64,000 bases of DNA from Candidimonas nitroreducens (GTDB lineage: Bacteria; Pseudomonadota; Gammaproteobacteria; Burkholderiales; Burkholderiaceae_B). Positions 8,984 through 17,646 of this stretch are shown here, piece after piece. A model generated the notes under the pieces. That model was not told where the DNA came from. It was given only the letters and a program-made list of their open reading frames with translations, and did not search any database. The translations under genes were made by a program, and so were the position numbers. The DNA is taken from positions 186,001-250,000 of the forward strand of contig NZ_NJIH01000010.1 in assembly GCF_002209565.1 (NCBI RefSeq), read 5' to 3'. How positions within the stretch are numbered: the first letter of the stretch is position 1; the number at the start of each line of letters is the position of its first letter.

Positions 8984-11848
8984 CTATCCGCAGTACACCT
9001 TGAGCGGGATCTGGTAGGTCTCGGACAGGAAGCGGTCTGTCACACCGAGCACGGCAAGCTGATGATCGGCTGCTCCCGACTTCGAAAGGCCTGGTTGGAC
9101 GATGTAAACCCTCAACGTGACGGCACATATCCGGCTCAGATCACGGATCTGGGCCAAGCGATCTTTGGAGCCAATCTCAAAGCGTGTTGGCCGACTGCCC
9201 TCTACACGATCCGCGTCCCGCTTAAGGAGATGTGCAAAGAGGTCAGTCCGACGCTCCTTGTTGTGAAGCCACATGACGCTGCGCTGAGCTTGCCCGCAGA
9301 CGACGTACATGTCGTCGATGCGAGCCCCGGGCTTGTCTCCGCCTGAATACTTGCAATGGTAGAGGTCTACCGTGATGAGTCGGGGCTGGGTCTGGCTGTC
9401 GAGGCTGATGCCGACGATGTCCGCAGCTTCACCGGCGCCGTCGTCATCGAATACGATCTCGTGCCTGTTCTCCGCCTTGATGTGTGCGATCGTTCGGTAC
9501 TGAACAGAGTCTGGTCGACGCTCCTCTCTCTGCGACTCCCTGGTGATGTCGATACCGGTCCAATCGAGCACCTCCAAGCGGTCTCGCGAGTACAGCTGCG
9601 CCGCGGCTCGCAGCTCGACGTGCGTGTTGCCCTCCAGCTTTGATCCATCGGCGAACCAGATCGTTGGCGGATGGTCGGTGAGGTATGCGCATAGGTCGTA
9701 GTCGTCGCCGCGATGAATCGTTGCGGTTGCGGCACCTTCGTAGACGAACTCGAAATCGGCGGCGTTGCCACGCATCACGAAATTGAGCCGAACCTGAACC
9801 TCCCTGGATTCACTGAACACGCGCAAGACGATCGGTCCGGTCGAGTCGAAGTCACGAACCTCGATGCTGACGTTGGTTAGATGCTCCTGGACCGTGTGAA
9901 CGAAGGAAATTTTGGTCGCTGACTCCACCAGGTCGAGCAGCTCCACCGGCCAGTCCACGCCGACTGGTACCGAGGCCGGCCGCGCATCCACAAGCCGCGG
10001 TATCAACGTGCCCCTGAGGATCTCTTCGGGGTCAATGGCGTCGTCGATGAGCTTGGCACCCACATGCTTGCACCAGGCGGCGAACTCGTTGACCTTCAGC
10101 CGTAAGGTTGCCCAGACCCGCCCCTTCTTGCCCACACCGATTGAGGCAGGGCCACCGCGCTCGAAGCCGAACCCGGCGAGGACGGCTTTCGTGGTCGTTC
10201 CCAAGGTCGTGTCGGTCAAGCGTGCACCAACGTCAGGCCCCATGCGCGCCGTATACCGAACCTGGCGACCGAACTGCTCATCCAGGCTGACGTTCATCAG
10301 CATCAAGCGATTGATGCCCGCCAACGCCCTGAAGACGGCAGGCGCTCGGATCAGCTCGACGTCGTCCCCGCACAAGGCACGCGCAAACGAGGCATAGTTG
10401 CCTGTATTTGTGGATCCGTGGACGAACAACAGCGACTGCTCCTTGTCCCAGACGGCGATGCAAAGTTCCCAGACCAGTCCTTCGACAGCGGGGACGGCGA
10501 TCCAAGCGACGCCTTGCTTTTTGGCCGCGATGATAATGAGCGTGCCTTCCCTCTCGTTGAGCACGGGATGGATCTCTTCCCCTTCAGCCAGCCCCGGGAA
10601 TGCCTTGCTGTACTCGGCAGGGTTCCACCGGACACAGTGGGTTCGGTAGGCCACCATGCTAGCGGCTGGCCTGATTTCACTCACCGGGATGTCGTCCAAC
10701 TGCTTGTCGAACCCGCTCATGAAGCGCTGCGCCTCCAGTTCCTGCCCGATTGCGGTTTCACTCATGTTGGGGAGTAGGAGGTTCCAGTCGGGATCCTGGG
10801 TGTAGAGAGTTCGCAGTTCTTCACGCAGGTTGACGTCGGCGATATTGGCAATGAACACCGGATCGCCCAGGTCGTGCCTAGAGCGGGTGAATCGGCCGGC
10901 CAGTTGTAGAGTCACCGCCAGGCTCTTGCGGAGATCATGGAAGGCTGCGATCTTCAACTCTGGCATATCGAAGCCTTCACCGAGCATGTCCACACACACG
11001 ACGATGCGCGACTGGCGTTGGTCGAGCTGACTGCGCGCCGCCTGGGCGTCAGACTTCGTCATCCCGCTGTGAAGCATCACCGGATTGAACTGGCCGAACG
11101 CCTGATAGATCGCGAGTACCTGTGCAGCCCGTACCTGCGTGGATACGCGTGCCATGGCGACGTGCAGGCCGGTGGCATCGGCGTGCAACTCCTCGATGAC
11201 TTTGGCAGCGATGTCGCGATCGGCTCTGGCGTCATTGAAGGAATACACCGAGCTGAATCTGATAGGCCGGAAATAGCCCTCTCGCTGCGCTTGCCTCAGG
11301 GGATAGACGTAGACAATCTCTCCGTCTAGGGGTGCCCCGTCTTCCCGGAAAGGTGTGGCGGTAAACTGCAAGATATGCCGCTTCAGGGCCTTGGAAATCG
11401 ACTTGAATGCGTGCCAGGTCGGTGCCGCAGCGTGATGGGCCTCGTCGATGAAGAGGTGTGAGCAGAGCTCAGCCATCCTAGTTTGCACCTCTTGGCTGCA
11501 CTTCCCTGCGAGTGCGCTGGTTGTTACGATGACATTGCACTGGCTGAACAGTTCATTCACCTCTTCAACGGCCGTGGGTCGCTTCTCGAGCGTGCCAACA
11601 ACAGGCCTCAGCACGTTGGCTGCGAGCAGCACCGAGCAGGGATCCTTCAGAATGCCCAGTGAGAAAAACTTCAACCCGACCTGCGTCCTCAGCGCATCCG
11701 TTGGCACGATCACCATGACTCGCGTGCACATAGCAGAGACCATCGTAGCCAGCATCGTCTCGGTCTTGCCCGTACCGGTTGGCATGACGACAGTCGCAAC
11801 GTCACTCTTGGTAGACCAGTACGCGTGAATTGCATGGAGCGCTCCCAC
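8984..11848 (-). CDS. SF2 DEAD/DEAH-box helicase with possible C-terminal nuclease domain, separated from its N-terminus by a stop codon
   Basis: The open part has 954 residues from a GTG at 11848. Helicase motifs are clear: Walker A MPTGTGKTE (residues 22-30), DEAH at 135-138, FTATPF at about 162, and the C-terminal lobe with QLAGRFTRSR. The region upstream of the GTG, in the same frame to the TAG at 11918-11920, encodes the helicase lead-in LRTGQIGLRRPQVGALHA, so the true gene began further upstream (see 11918-12253). Near the C-terminus, GAGEAADIV followed by VDLYHCKYSGG and DDMYVVCGQAQ resembles a restriction-endonuclease-like fold (tentative). It converges on the RT operon and probably also served in phage or DNA defence. 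Confidence 0.8.
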   Translation of the reverse strand: MGALHAIHAYWSTKSDVATVVMPTGTGKTETMLATMVSAMCTRVMVIVPTDALRTQVGLKFFSLGILKDPCSVLLAANVLRPVVGTLEKRPTAVEEVNELFSQCNVIVTTSALAGKCSQEVQTRMAELCSHLFIDEAHHAAAPTWHAFKSISKALKRHILQFTATPFREDGAPLDGEIVYVYPLRQAQREGYFRPIRFSSVYSFNDARADRDIAAKVIEELHADATGLHVAMARVSTQVRAAQVLAIYQAFGQFNPVMLHSGMTKSDAQAARSQLDQRQSRIVVCVDMLGEGFDMPELKIAAFHDLRKSLAVTLQLAGRFTRSRHDLGDPVFIANIADVNLREELRTLYTQDPDWNLLLPNMSETAIGQELEAQRFMSGFDKQLDDIPVSEIRPAASMVAYRTHCVRWNPAEYSKAFPGLAEGEEIHPVLNEREGTLIIIAAKKQGVAWIAVPAVEGLVWELCIAVWDKEQSLLFVHGSTNTGNYASFARALCGDDVELIRAPAVFRALAGINRLMLMNVSLDEQFGRQVRYTARMGPDVGARLTDTTLGTTTKAVLAGFGFERGGPASIGVGKKGRVWATLRLKVNEFAAWCKHVGAKLIDDAIDPEEILRGTLIPRLVDARPASVPVGVDWPVELLDLVESATKISFVHTVQEHLTNVSIEVRDFDSTGPIVLRVFSESREVQVRLNFVMRGNAADFEFVYEGAATATIHRGDDYDLCAYLTDHPPTIWFADGSKLEGNTHVELRAAAQLYSRDRLEVLDWTGIDITRESQREERRPDSVQYRTIAHIKAENRHEIVFDDDGAGEAADIVGISLDSQTQPRLITVDLYHCKYSGGDKPGARIDDMYVVCGQAQRSVMWLHNKERRTDLFAHLLKRDADRVEGSRPTRFEIGSKDRLAQIRDLSRICAVTLRVYIVQPGLSKSGAADHQLAVLGVTDRFLSETYQIPLKVYCG

Positions 11849-11917
11849 TTGAGGGCGGCGCAGGCCAATTTGTCCTGTACGGAGCTGATCTTCTCCAACG
11901 AAGTTGAACGCGGCAAA

Positions 11918-12253
11918 CTAGCTGTCCAGCACCTGGGCAGCCGTAGGACCAGTGCCGAGGTCTGGATGGGCGAGCCATTTACTCTTGCTCAGATCTATCT
12001 CGACCGCGCCATCAGCGATATCGCCGAGCAAAACTGGCCCGTCGTTCGGCATCTGGCCTTCCAGGGGCTGCTTCGAGAAAACATACAGGACGCGACCGTC
12101 GGCGGCGCTCAGTCTCCATCCCGTTCGCGAAGGCACAGTGAACTTGGTCAACGTGCCCTCGACAACTGCAGAGGGATGCGCGAGCTGGGCAATAAAACCT
12201 CGCGAAGTCTTGGCATCAACGCCCTTGACGGACGGCACGGTTAGTCGGATCAC
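11918..12253 (-). pseudogene. N-terminal part of the helicase gene, ended by an in-frame amber codon
   Basis: A GTG start at 12253 follows AGGAGCACC at good spacing and gives 111 residues beginning MIRLTVPSVKG. The frame stops at TAG (11918-11920), but past the stop the same frame runs directly into the helicase (FAAFNFVGEDQLRTG and then the Walker A region). A single nonsense change, for example Trp TGG to TAG after VLDS, would explain this. No in-frame ATG lies between the stop and the GTG at 11848. Read-through, reinitiation or a sequencing error are the alternatives to a dead gene. Confidence 0.7.
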
Positions 12254-12814
12254 AGGTGCTCCTAATAGATTGGTTAGACAGCCCCCCTAATTTGTATCTA
12301 ATCGTAAATCAAATCATAACTGGCCGCACTAGTATGTGCCACGGCTATCGACGATCATCAGGTGGGCGAGCCAACGACCGAAGCGATACACAGCAGTCGT
12401 TTCAGATTCACGGAGAGCGCGACGGCACGGGCGTAGAGCGCTCCGTCGTCCCTTTACCAATAGCCATCCGTGACGCATTAGCGGCTGCATCTAGTCAAAC
12501 GACCGGCTTGGTTTGCACAGTGGATCACCGAGAGTTCAAATCATGAATGACAGGATTCGGGCTCGGCGGCCGTTTGGCTTCAAAACTCAACCGACAACAA
12601 TCAGTCTGCACCGGACATTCGTCTTTATTCCCCAGACGATCGCTTCTGGCCGAAAGCCGACACTAGATCCTCCATGACCTCGCGCACTGTACTGAGAATA
12701 CCGACACTTTGGGCGTCACAGTCGAAGGCAAGGCCAAACCGATCATTTCGACTCTATTGATCGAATCGAACGATTTGAGTAATATAGTGGGTAGACTTGC
12801 ATGAGGAATCCGAA
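12254..12814. other. Intergenic region between the helicase gene and the Phd/PIN pair
   Basis: No gene is supported. The part next to 12253 is AT-rich and should contain the helicase promoter. The rest is mosaic spacer, including the inverted 21-bp repeat copy at 12642-12662 and a short run of coding-like scraps. A small plus-strand ORF at 12256-12546 has no ribosome site or recognisable motif. Confidence 0.5.
12642..12662 (-). repeat. Inverted copy of the 21-bp repeat at 3149-3169
   Basis: The minus strand reads TGTCGGCTTTCG and onward exactly as at 3149-3169. Together the two copies bracket the primase-RT-nitrilase and helicase genes. Confidence 0.6.
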
Positions 12815-13066
12815 ATGCAAACCTTCACTGCCAATGAAGCAAAAACCCGATTCGGTGAACTGATCGACCGGGTACAGCGCGAACCGATTCAGGTCACGCG
12901 GCGCAATCGTGTCGTCGGTGTCATGGTGTCCGCGGAGGACTACCATGCAATGCGTGAGTTCTATGCAGACCGGCTCCGACGCACTTTGAAGCAAAGTGCC
13001 AAAGAAGCCGCCGCCAAGGGCTTGACCGACGAGAAGCTGGAACAGCTCCTGACCGATGAGGATTGA
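12815..13066 (+). CDS. Phd/YefM-family antitoxin
   Basis: The ATG at 12815 is preceded by GAGGA at 12804-12808 and gives 83 residues starting MQTFTANEAKTRFGELID, the classic Phd/YefM N-terminal DNA-binding segment, followed by VTRRNRVVGVMVSAEDYHAM. The C-terminal third is charged and likely binds the toxin. It overlaps the PIN toxin gene by 11 bp. By family behaviour it should repress its own promoter. A TTG start at 12797 is possible but has a poorer context. Confidence 0.9.
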   Translation: MQTFTANEAKTRFGELIDRVQREPIQVTRRNRVVGVMVSAEDYHAMREFYADRLRRTLKQSAKEAAAKGLTDEKLEQLLTDED

Positions 13067-13484
13067 ACGCGCTGTCGTCGACACCAACGTCCTGATCAGT
13101 GCTGCGCTATCGCCTCGGTCTGCCCCGGCACAGATCGTGGATTGTCTGCTGCAACACGCTACGTTGGTGTTTTCACGGGAAACCTTCGAGGAACTTGAAA
13201 CCAGGCTCTGGCGGCCAAAATTTGACCGCTATCTGGACATGGAGCGTCGGCGCCTGCTGTTGCATGACTTCGCTGCCGCGGCTCAATGGGTGGAGCTGCC
13301 TGCGACGCCCAGACCAGCGTACAGTCGCGATCCTAATGACGATGTGTTCCTCCACACGGCCCTGCAAGGCAAGGCCGAATGGCTAGTCAGCGGCGACAAG
13401 GACTTGCTGGAGCTTCCACCTGCTGACCGGGGATTCGAAATCCTATCGCCAGCGCAGGCCCTAGAGAAATGGCATCAAAAGTGA
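13056..13484 (+). CDS. PIN-domain ribonuclease toxin
   Basis: This 142-residue protein belongs to the PIN-family toxin component group. Acidic catalytic residues are visible in VVDTNVLISAAL (Asp near residue 9), FEELETRL (Glu), SRDPNDDVFLHTAL (Asp cluster) and VSGDKDLLEL (Asp). Such toxins cleave RNA using Mg2+. The gene overlaps its Phd-type antitoxin, an unusual but known pairing for this PIN group. Parts of this gene recur as a fragment at 19.1 kb. The protein is full length and appears functional. Confidence 0.9.
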   Translation: MRIERAVVDTNVLISAALSPRSAPAQIVDCLLQHATLVFSRETFEELETRLWRPKFDRYLDMERRRLLLHDFAAAAQWVELPATPRPAYSRDPNDDVFLHTALQGKAEWLVSGDKDLLELPPADRGFEILSPAQALEKWHQK

Positions 13485-13497
13485 GCCTCTTCGAAAA

Positions 13498-13692
13498 ATG
13501 GCCAATCGAACAACTATTGAACACTCGCATACGCTTCCCCAGGCATTCCTCACTTTGCTAGATCGAGATATCGATGCTGGCGTCAATGTCCGGCCACTTC
13601 CGGAGAATTTGGCTCAGTTCATGCTGGCACAAATCGCGCTTCTCCCCTGTGTTGATCTGGATGAAGAGTTCGAAGGTGATATTGACCTTTGA
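13498..13692 (+). CDS. Small unidentified protein beside the PIN toxin (member of a three-copy local family)
   Basis: The 64-residue frame follows the toxin gene by 13 bp. Its core QAFLTLLDRDIDAGVNV, the segment around AQFMLAQIALLP and the acidic tail are repeated, in decayed form, at about 19,200-19,290 and 20,664-20,860. The copy at 20,664 has a longer N-terminus (MARHSLAPGWFDDDLHVPAK) that looks native, so the present copy may be 5'-truncated. I do not recognise its function. The association with a toxin-antitoxin pair is the only clue. Confidence 0.5.
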   Translation: MANRTTIEHSHTLPQAFLTLLDRDIDAGVNVRPLPENLAQFMLAQIALLPCVDLDEEFEGDIDL

Positions 13693-13907
13693 CAAGTCCT
13701 GCCCCTAATAAGGGTAAGCGTGCCTTGCATACGTGTACTGATCTATACCGCCAGCACAAACGCCTATGCTCTGTGGAGTCTCATGGCCAACAGTGGACGG
13801 CAATGGAACAACGTGGTTGTCGAGAGTGAAAAACAAGGCTACAGTTGAGACGCCTGCAACCCATTGCGGCAAAGGAAGTATTTGCAAAACAATGGCTTAA
13901 GACCCTA

Positions 13908-13931
13908 GGTCGAGACTCGTTTCCCGCTCCA
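13908..13931 (+). other. Attachment-site-like duplicate of the tRNA-Gly(GCC) 3' end (island boundary)
   Basis: The segment ends in ACTCGTTTCCCGCTCCA, identical to the 3' end (T-arm, acceptor stem and CCA) of bacterial tRNA-Gly(GCC). The upstream part of a tRNA is missing, so this is not a gene but the duplicated half expected after island insertion. IntB13/clc-type elements are known to use this tRNA end as their attachment site. The full tRNA gene should lie left of the window next to the integrase. Confidence 0.75.
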
Positions 13932-13973
13932 ATTTATGATCTACAGACTTCTACTGACGTCTGTAAGTCGTTG

Positions 13974-13999
13974 AAAAAAGGAGCTTCGGCTCCTTTTTT
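13974..13999 (+). terminator. Rho-independent terminator downstream of the tRNA-Gly remnant
   Basis: The stem AAAAAGGAGC pairs with GCTCCTTTTT across a stable TTCG tetraloop and is followed by T residues. It is likely the original terminator of the tRNA-Gly transcript, displaced by island insertion. Confidence 0.85.
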
Positions 14000-14203
14000 C
14001 GTTCCAGCGAACGCCACCGAAATCCACCCACAGCCAGCATTTTTGAGGCGCCTAGAGACTCGATGCCTCGACGCAAGGGGCTGATCGCCTGCGTCTCCAT
14101 CCGGCCATGGCGCGTTCCTTATCAGACAACGGCCGAATCGAGGTATCGCTCCGCGTCCAGTGCCGCCATGCAGCCGAAGCCGGCCGAGGTGATGGCCTGG
14201 CGG

Positions 14204-14972
14204 CATTGAATGCCGTCGTTGGCTGACTCCTGCGAGCGGCCACATATGTGCATTGCCAACGGTGCGGCCGCCATCAAGAAGTTCATCAGTATGTACGCAA
14301 CCGCGCCGCTGATCGCCGCTGCGACGAAACGTGGCTGCCGTGCAATGATCCGGAGTGGGCGGCCCCCCGGCCATTTCTGCCGTAGTTGGCATCGGCAATC
14401 GAACCCCTAACAGGACGAGTACCGACACCGCAGCAACAGCGGCTTACGCAAGGAATGTGGACGCGTACATTTAGGGCTGCCACAGGTTCATGGTGTAGTT
14501 CATGAGCTGCGGCCCGACTCCCCCCTGGCAACACCGCCTGCCATGACAAGCGATAACGCGCGAGCGCGTTGACTCGGTGCCAGGCCATCAGCCGCCGCGA
14601 AGCGGAAGGTCAACACCACAGCGGCATAGCCGCCGCCCAGGAATGCTGCCAAACAGAAAAGCCAGAACGACCCCATGAGAACCGCGATCGTGCCCAGCAG
14701 CCCGGTCAGTATGCCAGCGCCTGTTCCCATCAGAAAGGCCGTGCGACGGCCGTGAAGGCGAGCAATTGCTCCTGCGGGCAGGATACACGCCGCCATACCC
14801 ACGAAGACCGAGATCGGTAGAGTGGCCAGCAAGGGCGTGGGAGCGGACATTTCTCCGATGATCGCCCTGTGGCACAAAGCACGGTCGTGTTCGCCCCCGC
14901 AAGCGCCTGAGCAAAAGACAGCCTCCAGATATTTCCTGGCTGTGATTTTTGTCGGGCAGTTCATTGGTCATA
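14204..14972 (-). pseudogene. Degraded MFS transporter gene, paralogue of the intact gene at 56.5-57.7 kb
   Basis: The minus strand encodes pieces nearly identical to the intact transporter, for example MAACILPAG-IARLHGRR, GSFWLFCLAAFLGGGYAAVV and FRFAAADGLAP, then loses frame after SLVMAGGV. A second block (14,210-14,340) matches the SYMLMNFLMTAAPLAMHICG region in another frame. The 5' end and the last third are missing or scrambled. Several frameshifts and stops show that it is dead. It begins the chromosomal side of the island boundary. Confidence 0.85.
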
Positions 14973-15070
14973 GCGTGGCGCGGTCAAAGAATTATTTTTG
15001 TTCTATCGTTCAATGCTGATTTCCAGTGCGATCCGACCACTAAATGGAAATTGCAACTCCCGAATAGAGC

Positions 15071-16093
15071 TTACTTTCTGGGCATTTGCTGTTGTGCCAG
15101 CTCTCGCAGTCTTTCGTAACTTTCCCCATCGACCTCTATACCCTGCACCCGCGATATTTCTCGCGCTTGATACCGTCGATCACCTGGGAGTCTGTCTGCT
15201 CCGGCATCGCGCAATGCATCAAACAGCATGCTTACTCGTGTGTCGAAGGTCGGGTTGGCGACAAGCGGATCGATGATCAGCAGAAACTGTCCGCCACGCG
15301 AAGGCGTTCCCGAGGAAGGCGGTGAATACTCGAAACCAAATGACCCTCCGGAAAGCCCTGCGGCCAGGATATCGACCATGACCGCAAGCGCCGCACCTTT
15401 CGCTCCTCCAAAAGGAAGGAGTGCGCCTCCGTCGAGAATCTCTTGGGGCGACGTAGTGGGCTTACCTTGAACATCGCAACCGGCGCCTTCCTGGACATCC
15501 CTGCCCGTGCGCGCTGCCAGCAACACTTCACCATAAGATATCAGGCTGGTGGACTGATCCCAAACAAACGGATTTTCATCAACGCGAGGAACCGCGAAGG
15601 CCATTGCATTGGTTCCTACCACTGGACTGTGTCCGCCCCATACCGTCATACGTTTTCGGGAACTGACGCAGGAAAAGACAATGAAGCCATCTGCCGCAAT
15701 GGGCTCGATATCTGGCCAGATGGCTGCCGAGTGGTGCGAGTTCCCAATCGTCATAATAGCAACGCCGGTGCTTCTGGCTATCGCCATGGCCTCATCGCGG
15801 AACGCGGCTAAAGCCACCTGCGCAAAGCCGCCATGCGCATCTATGCTCAGGATGCTGCCGGCCTGGCGGGCAAGTTCTGGGTGAGCCGTTCCATTTGCCG
15901 ATTGGCTTTTCAGCAGATCGATGAAACCATCGATCCGGAGGATGCCATGCGTCTTTACGCCGTCTTGCTCGCACACGGCGAGGGAATGTGCTACAGGTGC
16001 GGCGTTCTCGGGAGCCATGCCGGCCCTGACCAATACCGCCACAATGAGATTCTGTAGTTGATCAATTGAAACCCGAACTGTCGACTTCACCAT
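15071..16093 (-). CDS. Ldh-family NAD(P)-dependent oxidoreductase (malate/L-lactate dehydrogenase type)
   Basis: The 340-residue protein belongs to the LDH2/malate dehydrogenase (YlbC/DpkA) family, which reduces or oxidises 2-oxo/2-hydroxy acids or cyclic imino acids. Visible family marks are CEQDGVKTHGILR near the N-terminus, IGNSHHSAAIWPD, WGGHSPVVGTNAMAFAVPR and LPFGGAKGAALAVMVDIL. The ATG at 16093 is chosen because AAGGAG lies at normal spacing; a TTG two codons upstream is too close to it. The substrate cannot be told from sequence. A 200-bp gene-free stretch separates it from the next gene upstream. Confidence 0.85.
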   Translation of the reverse strand: MVKSTVRVSIDQLQNLIVAVLVRAGMAPENAAPVAHSLAVCEQDGVKTHGILRIDGFIDLLKSQSANGTAHPELARQAGSILSIDAHGGFAQVALAAFRDEAMAIARSTGVAIMTIGNSHHSAAIWPDIEPIAADGFIVFSCVSSRKRMTVWGGHSPVVGTNAMAFAVPRVDENPFVWDQSTSLISYGEVLLAARTGRDVQEGAGCDVQGKPTTSPQEILDGGALLPFGGAKGAALAVMVDILAAGLSGGSFGFEYSPPSSGTPSRGGQFLLIIDPLVANPTFDTRVSMLFDALRDAGADRLPGDRRYQAREISRVQGIEVDGESYERLRELAQQQMPRK

Positions 16094-16304
16094 TACCAAG
16101 CTCCTTACCCATGTTGAGCAACCGATTTACTGCGGCACCGCTTTGCGGCCTATTGACGCCAGGCGATCCCACTGAGCTACTGCTCGGCGAGGCCGTACAC
16201 ATGTAGCTACCGACACCCGCCGAGCCTCCCGGCCACACAACGAACCGGAGGCTGCTGAAAAGCAGGCTGGGTACCCCAACGCCGTAACCCGCAGCGGCGG
16301 GGCG

Positions 16305-16802
16305 CTACTGCAGTTCGAGGTCGCCGTGCACAGCGTCGAAACCAGCCTGGGCGCATTGCTCGTCGGTCTTGCCGTCAGGCGCGCCGCTGACACCGACGGC
16401 GCCGTAAAAGCTTCCACCCGCCTCGATCGGCACCGAGCCAGCGGTGAAGGCCAGGCCGTCTCCGAGCTGCGCCAGCGGTGAGGCCGCCCGCGACGCCATC
16501 TGTGTGCCCTTGATGTTGAACATCGCCGCGGTGTAGGCCTTTTGCTGGCTGATAGTCAGCGACACCGGCGGCGCCAGGGTATCGCGCAGCGTGGCCTGGG
16601 CGATGCCGTTGCGATCCACCACGGTGGCACTGACCTGCAGCCCCTTGGCGCGGCAGGCCTTGATGGCGCCCTCGGCAATGCGCAGGGCGGTGTCCATGGT
16701 CAACCGCGACACGGTGACGGTGAGCGGCTCTTCGGCAAGCGCCGGCGCGACGAGCAGCGTGCTCAGTGCGAGACCGGCGGCAATGCGGACGCGGTGCTGC
16801 AT
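16305..16802 (-). CDS. Secreted HbpS/GlcG-family (heme-binding-like) protein
   Basis: The ATG at 16802 follows GAGGAG and starts a clear signal peptide (MQHRVRIAAGLALSTLLVA, cleavage after APALA). The mature part is one GlcG/HbpS domain: LRIAEGAIKACRAKGLQVSA, VVDRNGIAQATLRD, QQKAYTAAMFN, GSVPIEAGGSFYGAVG and the VSGAPDGKTDEQCA ending. Members bind heme or corrinoid-like ligands or accompany glycolate metabolism. A second family member lies at 23367-23855. The product is probably periplasmic. Confidence 0.85.
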   Translation of the reverse strand: MQHRVRIAAGLALSTLLVAPALAEEPLTVTVSRLTMDTALRIAEGAIKACRAKGLQVSATVVDRNGIAQATLRDTLAPPVSLTISQQKAYTAAMFNIKGTQMASRAASPLAQLGDGLAFTAGSVPIEAGGSFYGAVGVSGAPDGKTDEQCAQAGFDAVHGDLELQ

Positions 16803-16915
16803 GTGCAGTCTCCTCGATTGGTGGTTGGTGAAGAAACGGGGACGCCAGCCACTAGTATGAACGATGAAAGTAAACCGTGGCATCGCCAGGATGGGTGCGC
16901 CCGTCTATAAAGCGG

Positions 16916-17293
16916 TCAGGTAATCCCTAATCTTCGGGACACCGCCTCATCGGCCGAGCAAGCCCGTCGGCCAATCTGGCTGGAACTTGCAAACCCCTCT
17001 GCGGTCACGGAAGTCCCTTCCGGCAAGTTCTCGTAAGCAGTGGTCTTGAAATTTGCGAGGTTGGGGTGGTTTTCCACCAAGGCGCAGAGTTCGGATTTCG
17101 AGTAAGTCTCAAAATCCTGTTTCGACGCCCAGCAATAGACACCGCCGTAGACGCCGGACTCGGGCCGCTTCATCCACACCTTGCTGATCAGCCCAGGAAC
17201 ACGCGCGTACTCGGGTGCAAGGCTGTTGACGGACTCAACGTAGGCCTTTTCGTCGATGCCTCTGAGATTGAAAGTGACATAGGTGATATACAT
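16916..17293 (-). CDS. YdhR-like monooxygenase family protein
   Basis: Starting at the ATG of MYITYVTFNL (17293, preceded by AGGAAA) the protein has 125 residues. GIDEKAYVESVNSLAPEYARVPGLISKVWM and GVYGGVYCWASKQDFETYSKSEL show a ferredoxin-like alpha/beta fold of the YdhR group. These small dimers are annotated as putative monooxygenases; the substrate is unknown. The C-terminal 25 residues diverge from the usual length and could be extended by a lost stop. Upstream (17294-17646) no other gene is seen. Confidence 0.75.
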   Translation of the reverse strand: MYITYVTFNLRGIDEKAYVESVNSLAPEYARVPGLISKVWMKRPESGVYGGVYCWASKQDFETYSKSELCALVENHPNLANFKTTAYENLPEGTSVTAEGFASSSQIGRRACSADEAVSRRLGIT

Positions 17294-17646
17294 AGTTGTT
17301 TCCTGCTGGAGGTTGGTGGTTAAGGCCGCTCGGTCGCACTTCGACCAAGACACATTGCGGATCTCGTATTTGGTGCCCTTCCGTTGCTTGCGGGAGCACC
17401 TTTCGAGATTGCTCCTGCAGGATAATTTCTATGTAAGTAAAGCGCATGCCTAGAATTCCAGACTCGTTGCCTTAGAGTCCATGATTGACGTCCGCTTTGC
17501 GGCGTATCACCTAGAGGTATGCTCCGGCTCTTGATTCATGTGGCTCGGGTTCCGGGGGCTGATCGGCAGCAAATTCCGATGCCAATAATATTTGCAGCGG
17601 CTGAGAGGTTTCTGAAGCCCCTAACTTATTCATCAACGGGTGGACT

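Noticed and set aside
8810-9346. Plus-strand ORF of 178 codons after the nitrilase gene
   Set aside because: Most of it lies antisense to the helicase C-terminus, it has no recognisable motif, and the helicase frame shows proper protein features.
12256-12546. Plus-strand ORF of 96 codons upstream of the toxin-antitoxin pair
   Set aside because: No ribosome binding site or motif; it overlaps the likely helicase promoter.
13846-14084. Plus-strand ORF of 79 codons across the tRNA-Gly remnant
   Set aside because: It runs through the tRNA fragment and the terminator hairpin, so it cannot be a normal gene.
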